From the NCBI GenBank assembly GCA_035048485.1, contig CM068581.1, forward strand, positions 8,011,430 to 8,075,429: a stretch of 64,000 bases of DNA. The letters are read 5' to 3'. This DNA comes from Pteria penguin (lineage: Eukaryota > Mollusca > Bivalvia > Pterioida > Pteriidae). This document shows, one piece after another, positions 34,206 through 45,830 of the stretch (its first letter is position 1; every line of letters starts with the position of its first letter). The notes beneath the pieces are model-generated. The model was not told where the DNA came from, did no database searches, and saw only the letters and a list, made by a program, of their open reading frames with translations. The position numbers and the translations under genes are program-made.

Positions 34206-34803
34206 GGACAGTCTTTGTTGTGTTTAATATAAGCATTTATGATACATGTATGAAAATAACAAATGAAACACCTTTAGTTAATTTACATGTCTCTTTTTAC
34301 CTTTCTGTCATTTTTTAATAAGAATATCTTCCTGTAATTGTTCATGTTGCATCAGTTCAACAGCATCATAAGTATTAAATCTTTGTCAGAGTTACATTCC
34401 TAAAGTAAACCCTAAGGTAATTGGTACTTTTATATGCCCATATTGTTGGCAACTGTTCTATACTACTACTGTACGTCTGTCTGTCCCCACGAACTCGTTG
34501 ACACTTCTCCTCCTTAATCATGACAAGTACAGTTATGGTGATATATGAAAGGGTCTGATTTAAAATTGTGCACCCGGGTCTTAAACTAGGGGGTCTGTCC
34601 CATAAGTAGGAAAAGTGGGCGAGTAAAAAACCTGGAAGTGTACTTCAGCCCATATATGGCCATTGGAACTGGAATACCTGATCAGTGAGGTAAATAGTAG
34701 TAAATTCTTGTCTGTGTTTTGTATTGACAAAGTTGCATATCATTTATGTCAACATGCAAATGTATCATGCACATGTTTAGCTGTGCCTTATTTTTTTTCA
34801 CAG

Positions 34804-34935
34804 GGTAGAGTCAATTGCCATCATGGTATTAAGAAGATGACAGGATTAGGTTGTATTTGCAAACCAGGCTGGACTTCAGCTGCAACAAATTTTGTGAACA
34901 TCAATCCAGAAATATCAGTATATCATATGTGCAAT
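34804..34935 (+). CDS. exon 11 of the membrane-protein gene: EGF-like module
   Basis: The acceptor TTTTTTTTCACAG ends at 34,803. It encodes GRVNCHHGIKKMTGLGCICK then PGWTSAATNFVNINPEISVY then HMCN; the spacing C..H.G....GLGCICKPGWTS is EGF-like. I place the end at 34,935 before GTGAAG (phase 0, 44 codons), which joins exon 12 in phase 0. The frame stays open to 35,077, where a stronger donor (GTAAGG at 35,076) exists but leaves the wrong phase, so the exon's 3' end is uncertain. EGF-like modules usually mediate extracellular protein contacts. Confidence 0.6.
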
Positions 34936-35379
34936 GTGAAGGCAGAAGGAACATACTGGGTCACAAACCTCTACATTGTCGTATCCTTATTGCTAAATAT
35001 TTGTGGAAGAAAACAAATATCATACTTCATTATACTGAGATTACGAGCGAAGATTCAAAAGCATTTTATTTTTATGTAAGGATGATGTGATTAATAAATG
35101 TTATAACTGTATTGTAATTTTCATATGTTAAGGGATGTAGATTTTGGTGATGAGGGATTTGGAAAGGAACGTGGTTAATTTCTTCTGCATAATTTTTTAT
35201 CTTCTCTTACTCTTACTCTGATATGAAAATATTGTTTTGATAGATAAGGTCCTAGAAGTGCATCATGCCTTATACTTGCTTATCATCTTGATTAATCATA
35301 AAAAGGGTGTTAAATCTTCCTTTCTCACAGGCAGCTGGTGTGTTCTATATGTGTCAACAATCAGCAAGATTTATGCATC

Positions 35380-35790
35380 TCCAATATATTTAGTCCCTTA
35401 CCGGCTAATTTTGGCAAAGGGGACTTTAGGTTTAATTTGCACTCCATCTGTCTGTCCCCCTGTCAGTCAGGTGAATCAGTTTCTGCATCAGATGTTCATT
35501 TGATATTTGGTATATTGCTTTACCATGACAAATTACAGATTGAGTGCGGATTTTATTCTGGTTCATCAATTTTTTGCTAAGTTATGGCCATTGGACTTAG
35601 ATCATTCATGCAATTACTTAGTTTTTCACACTTTCTTTGGTCATGCTTGCAAATTATCATTTGGTATGTTGTACATTGCTTTAATATGACAAGTTACAGA
35701 TCGATTTGAAATTTTGTTCCTGTTCGTTAATTTTTGGCTGGGTTATGGCCCTTTGAAGTAGAAAATTAATGCAAAGACTCACTTAAATTA
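35380..35790 (+). repeat. dispersed repeat R3-like segment
   Basis: TTTAGTCCCTTACCGGCTAA TTTTGGCAAAGGGGACTTTA GG, then TCTGTCTGTCC, GTTATGGCCATTGGACTT and GTTATGGCCCTTTGAAGT. Overlapping open frames here are products of the repeat. Confidence 0.55.
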
Positions 35791-36200
35791 TGCACTATGT
35801 ATTTCCAGTGTTAACTGTATCAGCCTCTTATAAATGTATGCACTGCAAATGGGACGGTAAGAGACATGTATTGCGTCAATACTCTCAGAATGCTTGTCCA
35901 GTTCTTTTCAACTCCAAGCACTTTGCAACAGTGATAACTTTTCAGTCAATGAATCATATCCAAGTGTATAATACAAATCAATTTAAGAAAACATACACAT
36001 ATCATAAAATATTCATATATATCTTTTGCATTATGTAACAGATTTGAGAGAGAACAACTTGAAGAATCTTTGTCATTATCATATTCATAATTGGAGACAC
36101 AATGTGGGAGTACGTCTAGATTTAGATAATAAAGCTTGATACATGAAAGTTTTGATCATTTTGTCTTGGTAGAAACTAGTTTGCTTCTTAACTTGATAAG

Positions 36201-36387
36201 CTGGTAACAGTTAGTGTTCTTTGCATCATGATGCTGGTTGTAACAGCAATCTTGTATGTAAGGGGTAGAAATACTCAGCGAGAGCGATATAAGAAGACCC
36301 ATTGCTGGCCAGAGGATTCCAGTTTCCTAAACAACTGTTGTAGATTCTTCTACAAAATCAAAGACAAGCTTAAAGGACAAAATAGAG
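36201..36387 (+). CDS. exon 12 of the membrane-protein gene: transmembrane helix and cytoplasmic start
   Basis: The frame reads LVTVSVLCIMMLVVTAILYV (a single hydrophobic helix) followed by RGRNTQRERYKK, a basic stop-transfer flank, then NNCCRFFYKIKDK. Cysteines next to aromatic and basic residues could be lipid-modified (inference). The donor AATAGAG|GTTTGT at 36,387 leaves phase 1. The start may be 36,201 (after GATAAG, phase 0) or 36,211 (after AACAG, phase 1). The second would fit an extra small exon at 35,809-35,856 (LTVSASYKCMHCKWD). Confidence 0.62.
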
Positions 36388-36689
36388 GTTTGTAATATTT
36401 TGAAAGCTTTGTTTTTTGTTTCATTAGCTCCTATGTCAACACATTACAGATATACTGTTTTGGTCTTGGTATTTGTCTCCAATCTGTGGCTAAGGCCATC
36501 ATTTTTAAATCATTACAATTATGAAATATCAAAAGTATCTTCACAATGTTAAGTCTATGTGATAATGTCTCCTCTACAAACTCCTGACATATTATCTGTA
36601 ATTGATGTTATTTTTACCACAGAATACTGATGTTATTTTTACCACAGAAATTTGTCTGTCTTAAAATAAAATCCTGAATATTTTGGTTT

Positions 36690-36940
36690 TGAATCAAGCA
36701 TTTGGAAGACACTTGATAAGTTTGCTTTGGAACAAGTGTCCTAAGTTCAACTCCCACTGTGAGCACACCAGTGTCCTGTCTTTTTAATGAGACAGTTAAA
36801 ACTGAGGTCATGATAGGCATGGTACTAAAATATCCCTTTGCTGCTTCAAGTGGGTTTTTTGCAAAGGTATAAACTATGAAAATGCATTAGGCAAATGCTA
36901 ACACTGACTGTAATACATGAAATAATTGTGGATTGAATTA
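36690..36940 (+). mobile_element. old copy of SINE family A
   Basis: CACACCAGTGTCCTGTCTTT..AATGAGACAGTTAAAACTGA GGTCATGATAGGCATGGTAC, then CCTTTGCTGCTTCAAGTGGG, follow the body of the SINEs at 43,842 and 58,607 with many changes. The tRNA-like head (about 36,700-36,755) has decayed. Confidence 0.6.
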
Positions 36941-38072
36941 ATCCATAAATTCATGTACAGTTTTGTGTAGAATTCATGCAGGGGGTGATCATGTGTGAAA
37001 AATCCCATGATTTTATAACTGAATTTAGATGCTTATGGCACCTTTCATTCAAAAACTCAATAATTCTGTAAATTCAGTGTAACAGTTGCAAATTATAGAT
37101 ATTTTTTCTATAGAATATATAGAGAAAAAATACCAGTGGGGAAAATATACAAAGGAATGATAATTTCTTAAGTATGCATTGAATTTGACAAACTTATATT
37201 CTGAATTTGCAACTGGATTTAGAAAAAGAAATCTGTATTCATGGACCAAGTTCATGAATTCTATTTATTAAATATTTCTATGGATTTTAATTTGCCTGAA
37301 TTGGTATTTAATACTCAATATTTGCCTGAATTTTATAGAGAACTGTACTGTAAAATATGACAAAAGGCAATTAAATGATTACCACCTTCAAATTATTGTA
37401 ATTTCTACTAGAGAAAAAAACAAAATTGAAATTGTCTGTTACAAAAAGTGAGGTAAATACACATTCTAAAGCAAACACGAAAGTAACATGAATTATGCTT
37501 GGATTATGAAAGTAAATTTGAGGCATGTAATACTCTATTACATACCGTAGATTTTAAATTAGTATTAATGCATGAAAGGGATGCTGTTTTGATTACTTCT
37601 AGTCTGAACCACACAATTTAATTGATGATTTATTTATAGAAGTTTGCACTTTTCCGACTATCAAACCTATGTACCCCCAAAATTTTTATTTCAGTAATTC
37701 TAAAGTTATCACTAAGTTTCCTATAGGTATCTATCAGATCGATTTTGTGGTAAGTAATAATTCTAGAATTACAGAAATGATAACAGAATAAAAATTGGGG
37801 AATTAATGTAACCAGGAATAATGACTGTAGAGAAATATTAGTTTCAAGAATGTAGACATGATTGTTTCGTGTGTTGGTGAGTAAGTTTCTGTCATAATAG
37901 TGAATACATCTATAGAAACTTTTGTCATCTTGGTTCATATGAAGGACATAATCATACAATCTGTACATTGTGTAGATGGAATAAAACAGCAACTTGAGAG
38001 GGTTACATGTCATTGAGCAAATGCTTTTTTTTTAATTTTCAAAGAGTTATCTTTCTTGTATTTAATTTGTAG

Positions 38073-38143
38073 CTTATCGGGAAGATGTTGATCTATCAAC
38101 TGTAGACACATTCTTACTTGCATCTCCTGCAAATGAATTTTAA
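38073..38143 (+). CDS. exon 13, terminal coding exon of the membrane-protein gene
   Basis: The acceptor TGTATTTAATTTGTAG ends at 38,072. The split codon with exon 12 gives Ala, followed by YREDVDLSTVDTFLLASPAN EF and TAA at 38,141-38,143. An acidic, serine/threonine-containing C-terminal tail is usual for cytoplasmic ends. ATTAAA at 38,153-38,158 is a possible polyadenylation signal just downstream. The whole model is 1410 nt. Confidence 0.55.
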
Positions 38144-38557
38144 GAGAATCTTATTAAACTTTTCAGTATTCATACATGTATGTATCAAATATCCTGTATT
38201 CAATATCATATTTTCAGTTATTTTGATACAAGTTGATGTAATGATACTTCTCAAAACCATTAAGACAGAGATCTTGTAGATGATTATGTTGTGTTTAGGA
38301 ATGAGAGTATGATTTTAGAAATGTAAGTTTTGTCCATCTGTATGGGTCAAACATAAGTGGTGCACTGTTTTAGCTTAGTAGGGATCAAACGAGAGATTTT
38401 TATGAAAGTTTTTAAAATTCCCTCGATATTCTTAAGTGTTAACTAGTTTCTGCAGGTACATTCTGAGTGTTGTAGAGAAAGAGGTATTTAAGAAAGATTC
38501 TGTAATCGATGTGCATTATATGAAGTACTATTACTGTCAATTAGGATTCTACACCTT

Positions 38558-38880
38558 TTAGCTCACCTAAGCTGAAAGCTCAAACTAACAATTGTTATCC
38601 ATCCTGTGATGTTTGTGACCATCCCTTTGTGTGATGACTCTTAGTAGGGATGAAGTACTCACACACAATTGTTGTTATTTTCAGTCAGATGTTTAAAATG
38701 ATGGATCTAGGGTGGGGTCACATACGGCTTAGAGTGTATACCTTCCACTGACAAATTTCTTCTTCAGATTGGCAGCATAGATTAACAAACCAAATGTACG
38801 GCAGTGATCTAGAACAGTGTCTTAAGAAGTGTTGTTTTTTATCCCATTACTAAACCAAATCATGATGTGTTTTGGCCTGT
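38558..38880 (+). repeat. dispersed repeat R1
   Basis: TTTTAGCTCACCTAAGCTGA AAGCTC (38,558), then GGGTGGGGTCACATACGG, GACAAATTTCTTCTTCAGAT and GATCTAGAACAGTGTCTTAA GAAG follow the R1 order. Confidence 0.6.
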
Positions 38881-39379
38881 TTTCTCACTACGGTCTTTTT
38901 ACATACTTTTGTAGTTTTTGTTTTAATTACATGTAATTCATTTATCTATACAATACAAAACAAACAACATAAAATCATTCATACACTCTCAACTTACACT
39001 TACAGTTCACAATACATGTATATGAAAATGATATAATTATATTATACAATAGCTATTTATGTTGGTCAGCTCTATATATCTATATTTATACCTTTTATAT
39101 AGATCAGAGTACTGTATATATGACATTAAAAACTAGATATCAGTGGTATATGCATGCACATACAGATGGAAAAATACATGTACATGTGTGTGTGTGGATT
39201 AAAAAAGAGATAGTGTAAGATATAGGAAATTAACTGTGTCATTCTCTTGATTTAAGTAAAATAGAGAAGCATTAAAGCATTGATTTACTGCTTTTAATCA
39301 GAAAATCTATATTTCAAGGGTTATTTTAAAGCTTTGTGTCAGTATTTAGCTTTTTAATTTTATGGACCTGGATGGATAG

Positions 39380-39960
39380 ATCCGAAGTATATTGTTTTTG
39401 TCCTGTCTGTTTGTTTGTTTGCGTGTTACTTTGTCAGTTGTCAGTGTTGACAACTTTTAACATTGTACATGACTTTTTAACCATACCAGCCAGAGTTTTC
39501 ATATTTCACATATGTGTTACCTGTGGTGAAACCTCTCCATTGATACCATAATATATGACCTCATCCAACTTCAACCTTCACATTTGATCTACATAATAGA
39601 AAATTCATCCTTGGCTGTAACTTTTCAACCATAGAAGCTAAGGCAATCATATATCACATGCGAGTTCCTTGTGGTGAGACCTTCCCATTGATACCATACT
39701 TCATGGCCTTGTGACCATGTATGTCAAGCATATCCATTATTTGCCCCACAATAAAAAATACTACAATCTTTGTCCTTCATTTATGATCCATAGGAGATAG
39801 GACTTTGATATTTCACATATATGTTCCTTGTGGTGATGCCTTTTCACTGATACCATTATTCATGACCATGAAACCTTGACCTTCACCTTCTGTCTACTAC
39901 AGTAAGGTCAATTCTTGGACATGACTTTTCATCCATGGATGTTAGGGCTTTCATATTCAT
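39380..39960 (+). repeat. dispersed repeat R2
   Basis: Three rounds of ..ACTTTTCAACCAT.., TTTCATATTTCACATATGTG, CCTTGTGGTGA(G/T)ACCTT and ACCTTGACCTTCAC. The arrangement indicates internal duplication of R2. Confidence 0.6.
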
Positions 39961-40134
39961 ATTATTCTAAAAGAAATTTGAATTTTGATTGTGGGGAATT
40001 GTTTATGATTTCAGGAAAACCCTTATCAAGATGGGTATACTTTAATTCAGTATAAGAGGTAACATAAAAGAATATGGTTATGTAATTATAATCCCCTTTT
40101 CAGAAGGATTCACATAAATTCAATAATTGGTTTT

Positions 40135-40445
40135 TAGCTCAAATGAGCTACAGTTATAGCGCGCCATGCGTCAATTGTCCTCCAATTGTCTGTCTGTCGT
40201 AAACCTTTCATATTTTCAACTTCCTAAACCCCTGGAACAGATTCCTATGAAACTTGATAGGAATAAAGTACCCATGGTCCCCTACAAGTGTTGTTGTTTT
40301 TTGTCCCAATTTGTTAATAGATGGTGCCACCACAGACAAAAGTAGGTCACACAGGGTATTCTCCTTTGACAAACTTCTTCTTCAGACCGGATGCATATAG
40401 AGACAAACTGAATGCAAAGGAATGATCTAGAGGGATGTGTGAAGA
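40135..40445 (+). repeat. dispersed repeat R1, 5' part
   Basis: TTTTTAGCTCAAATGAGCTA CAG, then TCATATTTTCAACTTCCTAA, ACCCATGGTCCCCTACAAGT and GATCTAGAGGGATGTGTGAA GAAG. Confidence 0.6.
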
Positions 40446-41250
40446 AGTTTGAGGGGGTATATAGGAATCACCATGTCCGTCTGTCTGTCATACTGTCTGT
40501 CCATCGGTCCCGATTCGTGTCCACTGTATAACTTTTGTACCGTAGAACTAAGGATGATCAAACGTGATATGTGGATGCATCATGGGAAGGGGATGTGTCA
40601 TGTACCAAAACTTGGTCACTGTGACCTTGACCTTGGCTTTGGACCTCTTTGATAGTAAATAGCACCTAGAATTATTATACCTGTTCTATGGATGCATCAT
40701 GGGAGGGCAATGTGTTTGTGTACCAAAATTAGGTCACTGTGACTTTGATTTTGACCTTGGCCTTTGACCTCCGTGATGGTAAACCCTTGTTTATCTCAAA
40801 AATAGTTCAGATCCCCACCCCCAAACTATGTATTTTCTGATTCCTCATGACAAGACAAGTTGTATTTCGTAAGTTGGGGATCCCCAGGGCCATTCCCCCC
40901 CATCCCACATTTCAGAAATCTTTAATTATCTAAAAACTGGTTCAGGTCCCCACCCCTAAACCACATATTTTCTTGTTTCTCAAGACAAAACAAATTGTAT
41001 TGTAAACTTTAGAGTTCCTAGGGGCATTTCTCACCCTCTTCATTTCAGGAATCTTCAATTATCTCAAAAATAGTTAAGATCCCCACCCCTAAACCATATA
41101 TTTTCAAACTGTGTATGTGGATGTGGATACATTTTGGGAAAGCGATGTGTCATGTACCAAAACTAGGTCACTGTAACCTTTACTTTGACCTTTGACCTCT
41201 ATGATAGTAAATCCATGTATAGTAGCATGTCAACATGATTATTTCACTGA
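40446..41250 (+). repeat. R2-type repeat with three internal rounds
   Basis: GTATATAGGAATCACCATGT CCGTCTGTCTG followed by GTGATATGTGGATGCATCAT GGGA, GTACCAAAACTTGGTCACTG TGACCTTGACCTTGG and CCCCACCCCTAAACCA in partial tandem repeats. Non-coding. Confidence 0.6.
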
Positions 41251-41394
41251 CCTAAGCATTGGAATAAGAAGCTGGATGTGGATGAAATTAGAAGTAACAC
41301 AATGCAATAGTTTTCCTTTCTTGTGCTGATAATGTATGTACAAATTGGTTTCCTTATTATAAACACTAGTGTTATTTAAGATTTAATTGAATGA

Positions 41395-41500
41395 ATCACA
41401 TTAGTTTAGTTTAGTTTATTCGGTCAAAAGCAATACATTATAGACATTTTATTACATTTAATAATACAACGTAAATATTATGATACATGGTCCGAAAAAA
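41395..41500 (-). repeat. possible LINE 3' tail, minus strand
   Basis: TTAGTTTAGTTTAGTTTATTCGGTC resembles the segment at 14,320-14,350 and looks like a reversed TAAAC-type tail. Confidence 0.35.
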
Positions 41501-41744
41501 AAAGGTAGAAAAAAAAAGAAAAGAAAAAATCATCCACCTGCCGACCCTATTTTAAATTGCAACGTGACCAGAATCAAACCTATATCTATATATATATATT
41601 TATATATATAATGTAAAATAAATGAAAAAAGGAATTCTCTATAATATGTTGAATATTTCCCATTTTCCCCCAAAATGTTGATAAAATTCCCAATTTCAAG
41701 GGACCCAGGACCCGTACTAAAAAGTGCTGTGACAACCCTGTTAA

Positions 41745-41900
41745 CCATAACTTTTGAACCAAAAGAGATGGGGCCTTCATATTACATAGATATATTCCTT
41801 GTAGCAAGACCTGTTTGTCGGTACCAAAATTTTTGACCTCGTGACCTTTACCTTGGTCTTTGCCTTACTTCAGATTTTGTTACCTCAGGGGGTATTTGTC
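41745..41900 (+). repeat. R2 fragment
   Basis: CCATAACTTTTGAACCAAAA GAGATGGGG, TTCCTTGTAGCAAGACCTGT and GACCTCGTGACCTTTACCTT. Confidence 0.55.
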
Positions 41901-41984
41901 CCGTTAGGACAGTTCTAGTTGGTTCTGTTCTGAAATCAGATTTCTGACATTTTTGCAATATTTTTTGGACTTCGTAATTTCAAT

Positions 41985-42370
41985 GCAGAAGTGTCATGTT
42001 TTCAGTTAATTGATAATGATGAGTTCTTATGGACTATTTTGATCATAATTATGGTAAGGAATATTATTGTGAAAGAATTTTGCAAATATAATGATAACAA
42101 TAATAATGCTTTATTTAAAGAAGGATGCTCAGTTAGCCCCAGCTATTCTCCCCTGGGACCTATGAAATTGAAATACATTTATGAGATAAATATACACAAT
42201 GAATATCCTTTCACAAGTTTTCAAATACACAATCATATAGTAGTGCTAAATACAAATGGTCATTTTGAATTTGGTGATTTCAATGCAGAAAAGTGTCGTA
42301 TTTCCTAGTTTGTTAATTGATAATGATGATTTCTTATGGACTATTTTGATCATAATTATGGTAAGGAATG
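41985..42370 (+). repeat. locally duplicated segment
   Basis: TTAATTGATAATGATGA.TTCTTATGGACTATTTTGATC ATAATTATGGTAAGGAAT occurs at about 42,005-42,065 and again at about 42,312-42,372, both preceded by TTTCAATGCAGAA. The second copy is offset by about 307 bp, so this is a tandem duplication of part of R1. Confidence 0.8.
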
Positions 42371-42599
42371 TTATTTTGAAAGAATTTTGTCAATATCTGA
42401 ATTTTTTGATTTTCTATGAATTTTTTAAGACTTCCAAATGTGGATGAGTATGAATATGGAGAGTAGCAGTTCAAATCCAGCTGTGGTCAAATTTTTTTTT
42501 CATTTCTTTACGCATCTGAATAACTTTTTAGATGTTTTATTATACTCAACATATGAAATTAGGCCATTTTAAGTTGGATCTGGACAATATTTAAAACAA

Positions 42600-42885
42600 T
42601 TGTTGTTCATGACCCCAACTAGATATCAGTCAACAAAAGGCCCCACCTAAAGAAAATGACTAACTTGTTGCCCTGAATCACATCTTGCAGAGACAAAGCA
42701 AATGGTTATTATCAAAATCATCTGAATGGATGTGCAAAAAAAATGTTGTTTTTTTTCTGGTCTGAAATAAGATTTGACATATTTTCAACATTTGTGTTGA
42801 CTTAGTCACAGTTATTTCAAAAATAAATGACTTCTTCCTTTCTGCAGGTGAGCAATATAGGCTCACTTGGGCCTCTTGTTTAATG
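42600..42885 (+). repeat. R1 3' part
   Basis: Ends CTGCAGGTGAGCAATATAGG CTCACTTGGGCCTCTTGTTT, the clearest example of the R1 terminus. Confidence 0.65.
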
Positions 42886-43059
42886 GACTGAAAGTAGTGT
42901 CTCAAAGATGTATGAAGTGAACAAATTTCTATTGAAAAATAACATTCTGCTTTCTTTGACCCAGTGAATAAATTATGTGTTCTGAGTGCAATACAATCAA
43001 TATAAGGCTTAAAATAGCTATTCAGATTGTTCCACATCCAGCATATGACTTTTGTCCAT

Positions 43060-44350
43060 CTGGTAATTAACTTTTTATACTTTTGACCTCTTAGGAAATG
43101 TTGGAGGAATTTTTATGAAATTTAGTAGTGATAAAGCACTCAAGACCCCTACATAAGTGTTGCTTTTTTGCCCTTGTTGACAAATGTTTTCTTCAGATGC
43201 ATAGCTTGACAAACCAAATGCATCAGAGTAATCTAGAGAGGTTATCTTAAGAAGAAATGTTGTTATTTATAAGTTCAATTATGAAATCAAAATTTTCTTT
43301 TTTTTTTGGTGGGTTGGGGGGGGGGGAGGCTTTGTCATTTTAGTGTGTTTTTAGTGAAGATTTGCATAAAATGTATCAATTTGGAGTATTGAATCTAGTT
43401 TGAGGAAAATAATAATTCTGTTATAAAGAATGCTAAATAATTTTCATGATTGTTGTTCAGTTTCCCAAGATGAAAAAATGGGGATGCACTATTTGTATGT
43501 TACTGATGGACTTATTGTGTCTGATTAATCTGGAATAATGTCTTAAGAAATGTGTCTTGATTCTAAAATTAAATCTTTAAAACATTTATGACATCTTTTT
43601 GGTATTTTTAGATTTAAAAATTTTCATGTAATTTCTTGGATTTTCTCATTGTAGATTGCTTATATGTTGTAATGAGATATTAGGTATTTATTCTTGATAG
43701 GGAAATAAATGTTAAGGTAAAGAATGGGATTCCCAGAATAAGTTTTAGAAATGTTAATGTCTTTTCTTAAGATTAAAAAAGAAAGAGGGGTGCACAGTTG
43801 AAGCTTATATTGATTCAGTGAACTTTTTCTTCAGAACTTGAAAGCCGGTGTGGCTTAGTGGATAAGATGCTTGGCTTGTGATCGAGAGGTCCCGGGTTCG
43901 ACTCCCGCCCTGTGCACAGTGTTCTGTCTTTCAGATGAGACAGTTAAAACTGAGGTCCCGTGTCACTTAAAAGATCCCTCACTGCCTCGGTTGGGTCCGT
44001 TGTAAAGGTCTAAATTTGTATGCAATGCATCATATGCATATGCATGTATACAATAATCAATCAATAATCAATCAATCTTCAGAACTTGAGGAAAGATTTT
44101 GATAAAACTTGGCCAAAAAAGAGTTCTTATGTTCTCTTGCTGGTGATATATTTTGGGTAGATCTGATCAGGGGTAGATTCAGGCAGGGCAAAGTAGATTT
44201 TAAAAGATATTCTCCATTGTAGAGAAAAAATTATGGTATGGTTATAGAATGAAAAACTAGATGCATCATAAAATGAAATAAATTATATCCTCAATGTACC
44301 CAGGTTAGTAATATAAACCCACTTGCCTGACTTGAGCCTCTTGTTTTATA
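43060..44350 (+). repeat. two R1 segments, the second carrying a SINE
   Basis: The 5'-type words at 43,080-43,260 and again at about 43,800-44,240; the terminus CCCAGGTTAGTAATATAAACC CACTTG..GAGCCTCTTGTTT lies at about 44,305-44,346. SINE A at 43,842-44,076 splits the second segment. Confidence 0.55.
43842..44076 (+). mobile_element. tRNA-derived SINE family A, copy with 13-bp target duplication
   Basis: The A box lies in GTGTGGCTTAGTGGATAAG and the B box in GGGTTCGACTCCC; the body follows (GTTCTGTCTTTCAGATGAGA, AAAAGATCCCTCACTGCC) and the tail is (CAAT)n-like. A perfect 13-bp duplication, CTTCAGAACTTGA, is at 43,829-43,841 and 44,077-44,089. The target lies inside an R1 copy, so this SINE is younger than that R1. 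Confidence 0.92.
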
Positions 44351-45066
44351 TGTTTAAGATTTACAAATGATCAGTTTGACCTGCATATATATTAATGGTA
44401 AAATGAAGTTACAAAATACATGTACATAAAATAATGAATATCGTAGATGAACTATGTATATTAACTATGTATGGTCTACTTAGTGTCTGCCATAATTTAA
44501 AACAAAGTTTTGCTGATCATACTTTGTAGCATATGTTCTTTCTATAAAGCAAATATTTTCTGAAGAAAACTAAGAACTGAACAATTCTCTTTCAAAACAA
44601 TGTTTATTTGTCAACAAAATTGTTTACAGAGACTTTACATTTATATTTTAATGCATTTAACTTACTATTGTATAGCTATAGATATTATTATTTTCAAAAT
44701 GTTTTTATTTTCATTCAATTATATTGTATGTATTAACACTTACTTCACTGTTGTTTTGTTCTAATAAAGAAAACATAACCGTTTACGTAATTATGTCTAT
44801 TTTAAGCACAGTCGTGCATGTTTTAATAGGTGTAGAAAACTAAAGGTGTACCAGAGTGATGATAAGTGTTGATATTTTGGTTCCATTCATAAATCAACTT
44901 TTAACGCTTGTCCTCTTTTCTGATTATGTCATTTCAACACATTTTGTGCCATTTTCTCTATGTGTTCAACATAGAGGAGTATTAAAGGGGGGACATTTAT
45001 TTGTTTATTTTCATTGAAAAATATTCATTTAAAAGTGTCATGTCAAAATTTATAAGCTTTTTTTTT

Positions 45067-45830
45067 TAGCTCACTTGAGCTAAAGGCTAGAGTGAGGTTT
45101 TGTCATAGCGTTTTGCCTGTCCCACGTAAACTTACATTTTCAACAGAAGCATTGAATGGATTTTGATCAAAATATTTAGTTTTATATGCCTGTCGTAGAC
45201 GAACGTCTTATGATGTGGCGTTGTGGGTCTGTCTGCAAGATAAAGACTACACCGTTTAGGCTAGGACTTTCAAGCTTTGTACACTTATTTCTTATGACAT
45301 GAGGATGAACCCTATTGATTTTCAATGTTAAAGGTCCAGGTTTGTTTGGAGAAAAATAGCAAATTTTTGAGAAAGCGCCTTATAAACAAGATACAGGCCA
45401 AACTGTTTATGCTAGATTTAAAAAAAAAAAACTGACAGCCTCTTTCACTCTTTTGTGTCGTTTTCTTGATTTATTCAATATTTGCAGAAGAGTAATATAT
45501 CATTTATTTACCAACTATTATTAGAAAATATCTATTTGAAGGATTATTTAAAAGTTTCAGTCGAAATTTGGTATTCTTGATTTTTATCCCATTTTGTAAA
45601 TTTCAAATTTGCCAGTTCTGGCATACTGAAGGGTAGGAATTCAGACCCCATTAAAGGCAAATTTTGTTTTATTTCATCTTACACGAAAAGAAGACTATAA
45701 GTTTTTTTTAACCCAATGTGTTAAAAATATTAATGTGCAGAAACAGATCTTTTCAATCAATTGTTTGTGAATGAGAAAGTTGTGCTTACGACAGCGATAT
45801 AGGCCTATTTGGCCTCTCGTTTCGTTAATA
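45067..45830 (+). repeat. R1 5' end joined to R3-type repeat
   Basis: TTTTTAGCTCACTTGAGCTA AAGGCTAGAGTGAGG is the R1 start. From 45,185, ATATGCCTGTCGTAGACGAA CG..TATGATGTGGCGTTG is R3-like, ending GACAGCGATATAGGCCTATT TGGCCTCTCGTTT near 45,823. Confidence 0.55.

Noticed and set aside
35237..35689. Three overlapping open frames of 60-88 codons
   Set aside because: They cross dispersed repeat R3-like sequence; the only candidate exon near here with suitable phase is the small one at 35,809-35,856.
37630..38013. 127-codon minus-strand frame opposite intron 12
   Set aside because: Rich in Y, I and N without motifs, in AT-rich intronic DNA; adjacent terminal exon evidence favours the + strand.
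42678..43037. 119-codon minus-strand frame
   Set aside because: It overlaps dispersed repeat R1, whose end is seen at 42,847-42,885.
43842..43925. tRNA gene candidate from A and B boxes
   Set aside because: The tRNA-like head continues into a SINE body with tail and target duplication; the cloverleaf is not intact. The same applies to 15,071, 20,512, 27,321, 46,337, 47,500 and 58,607.
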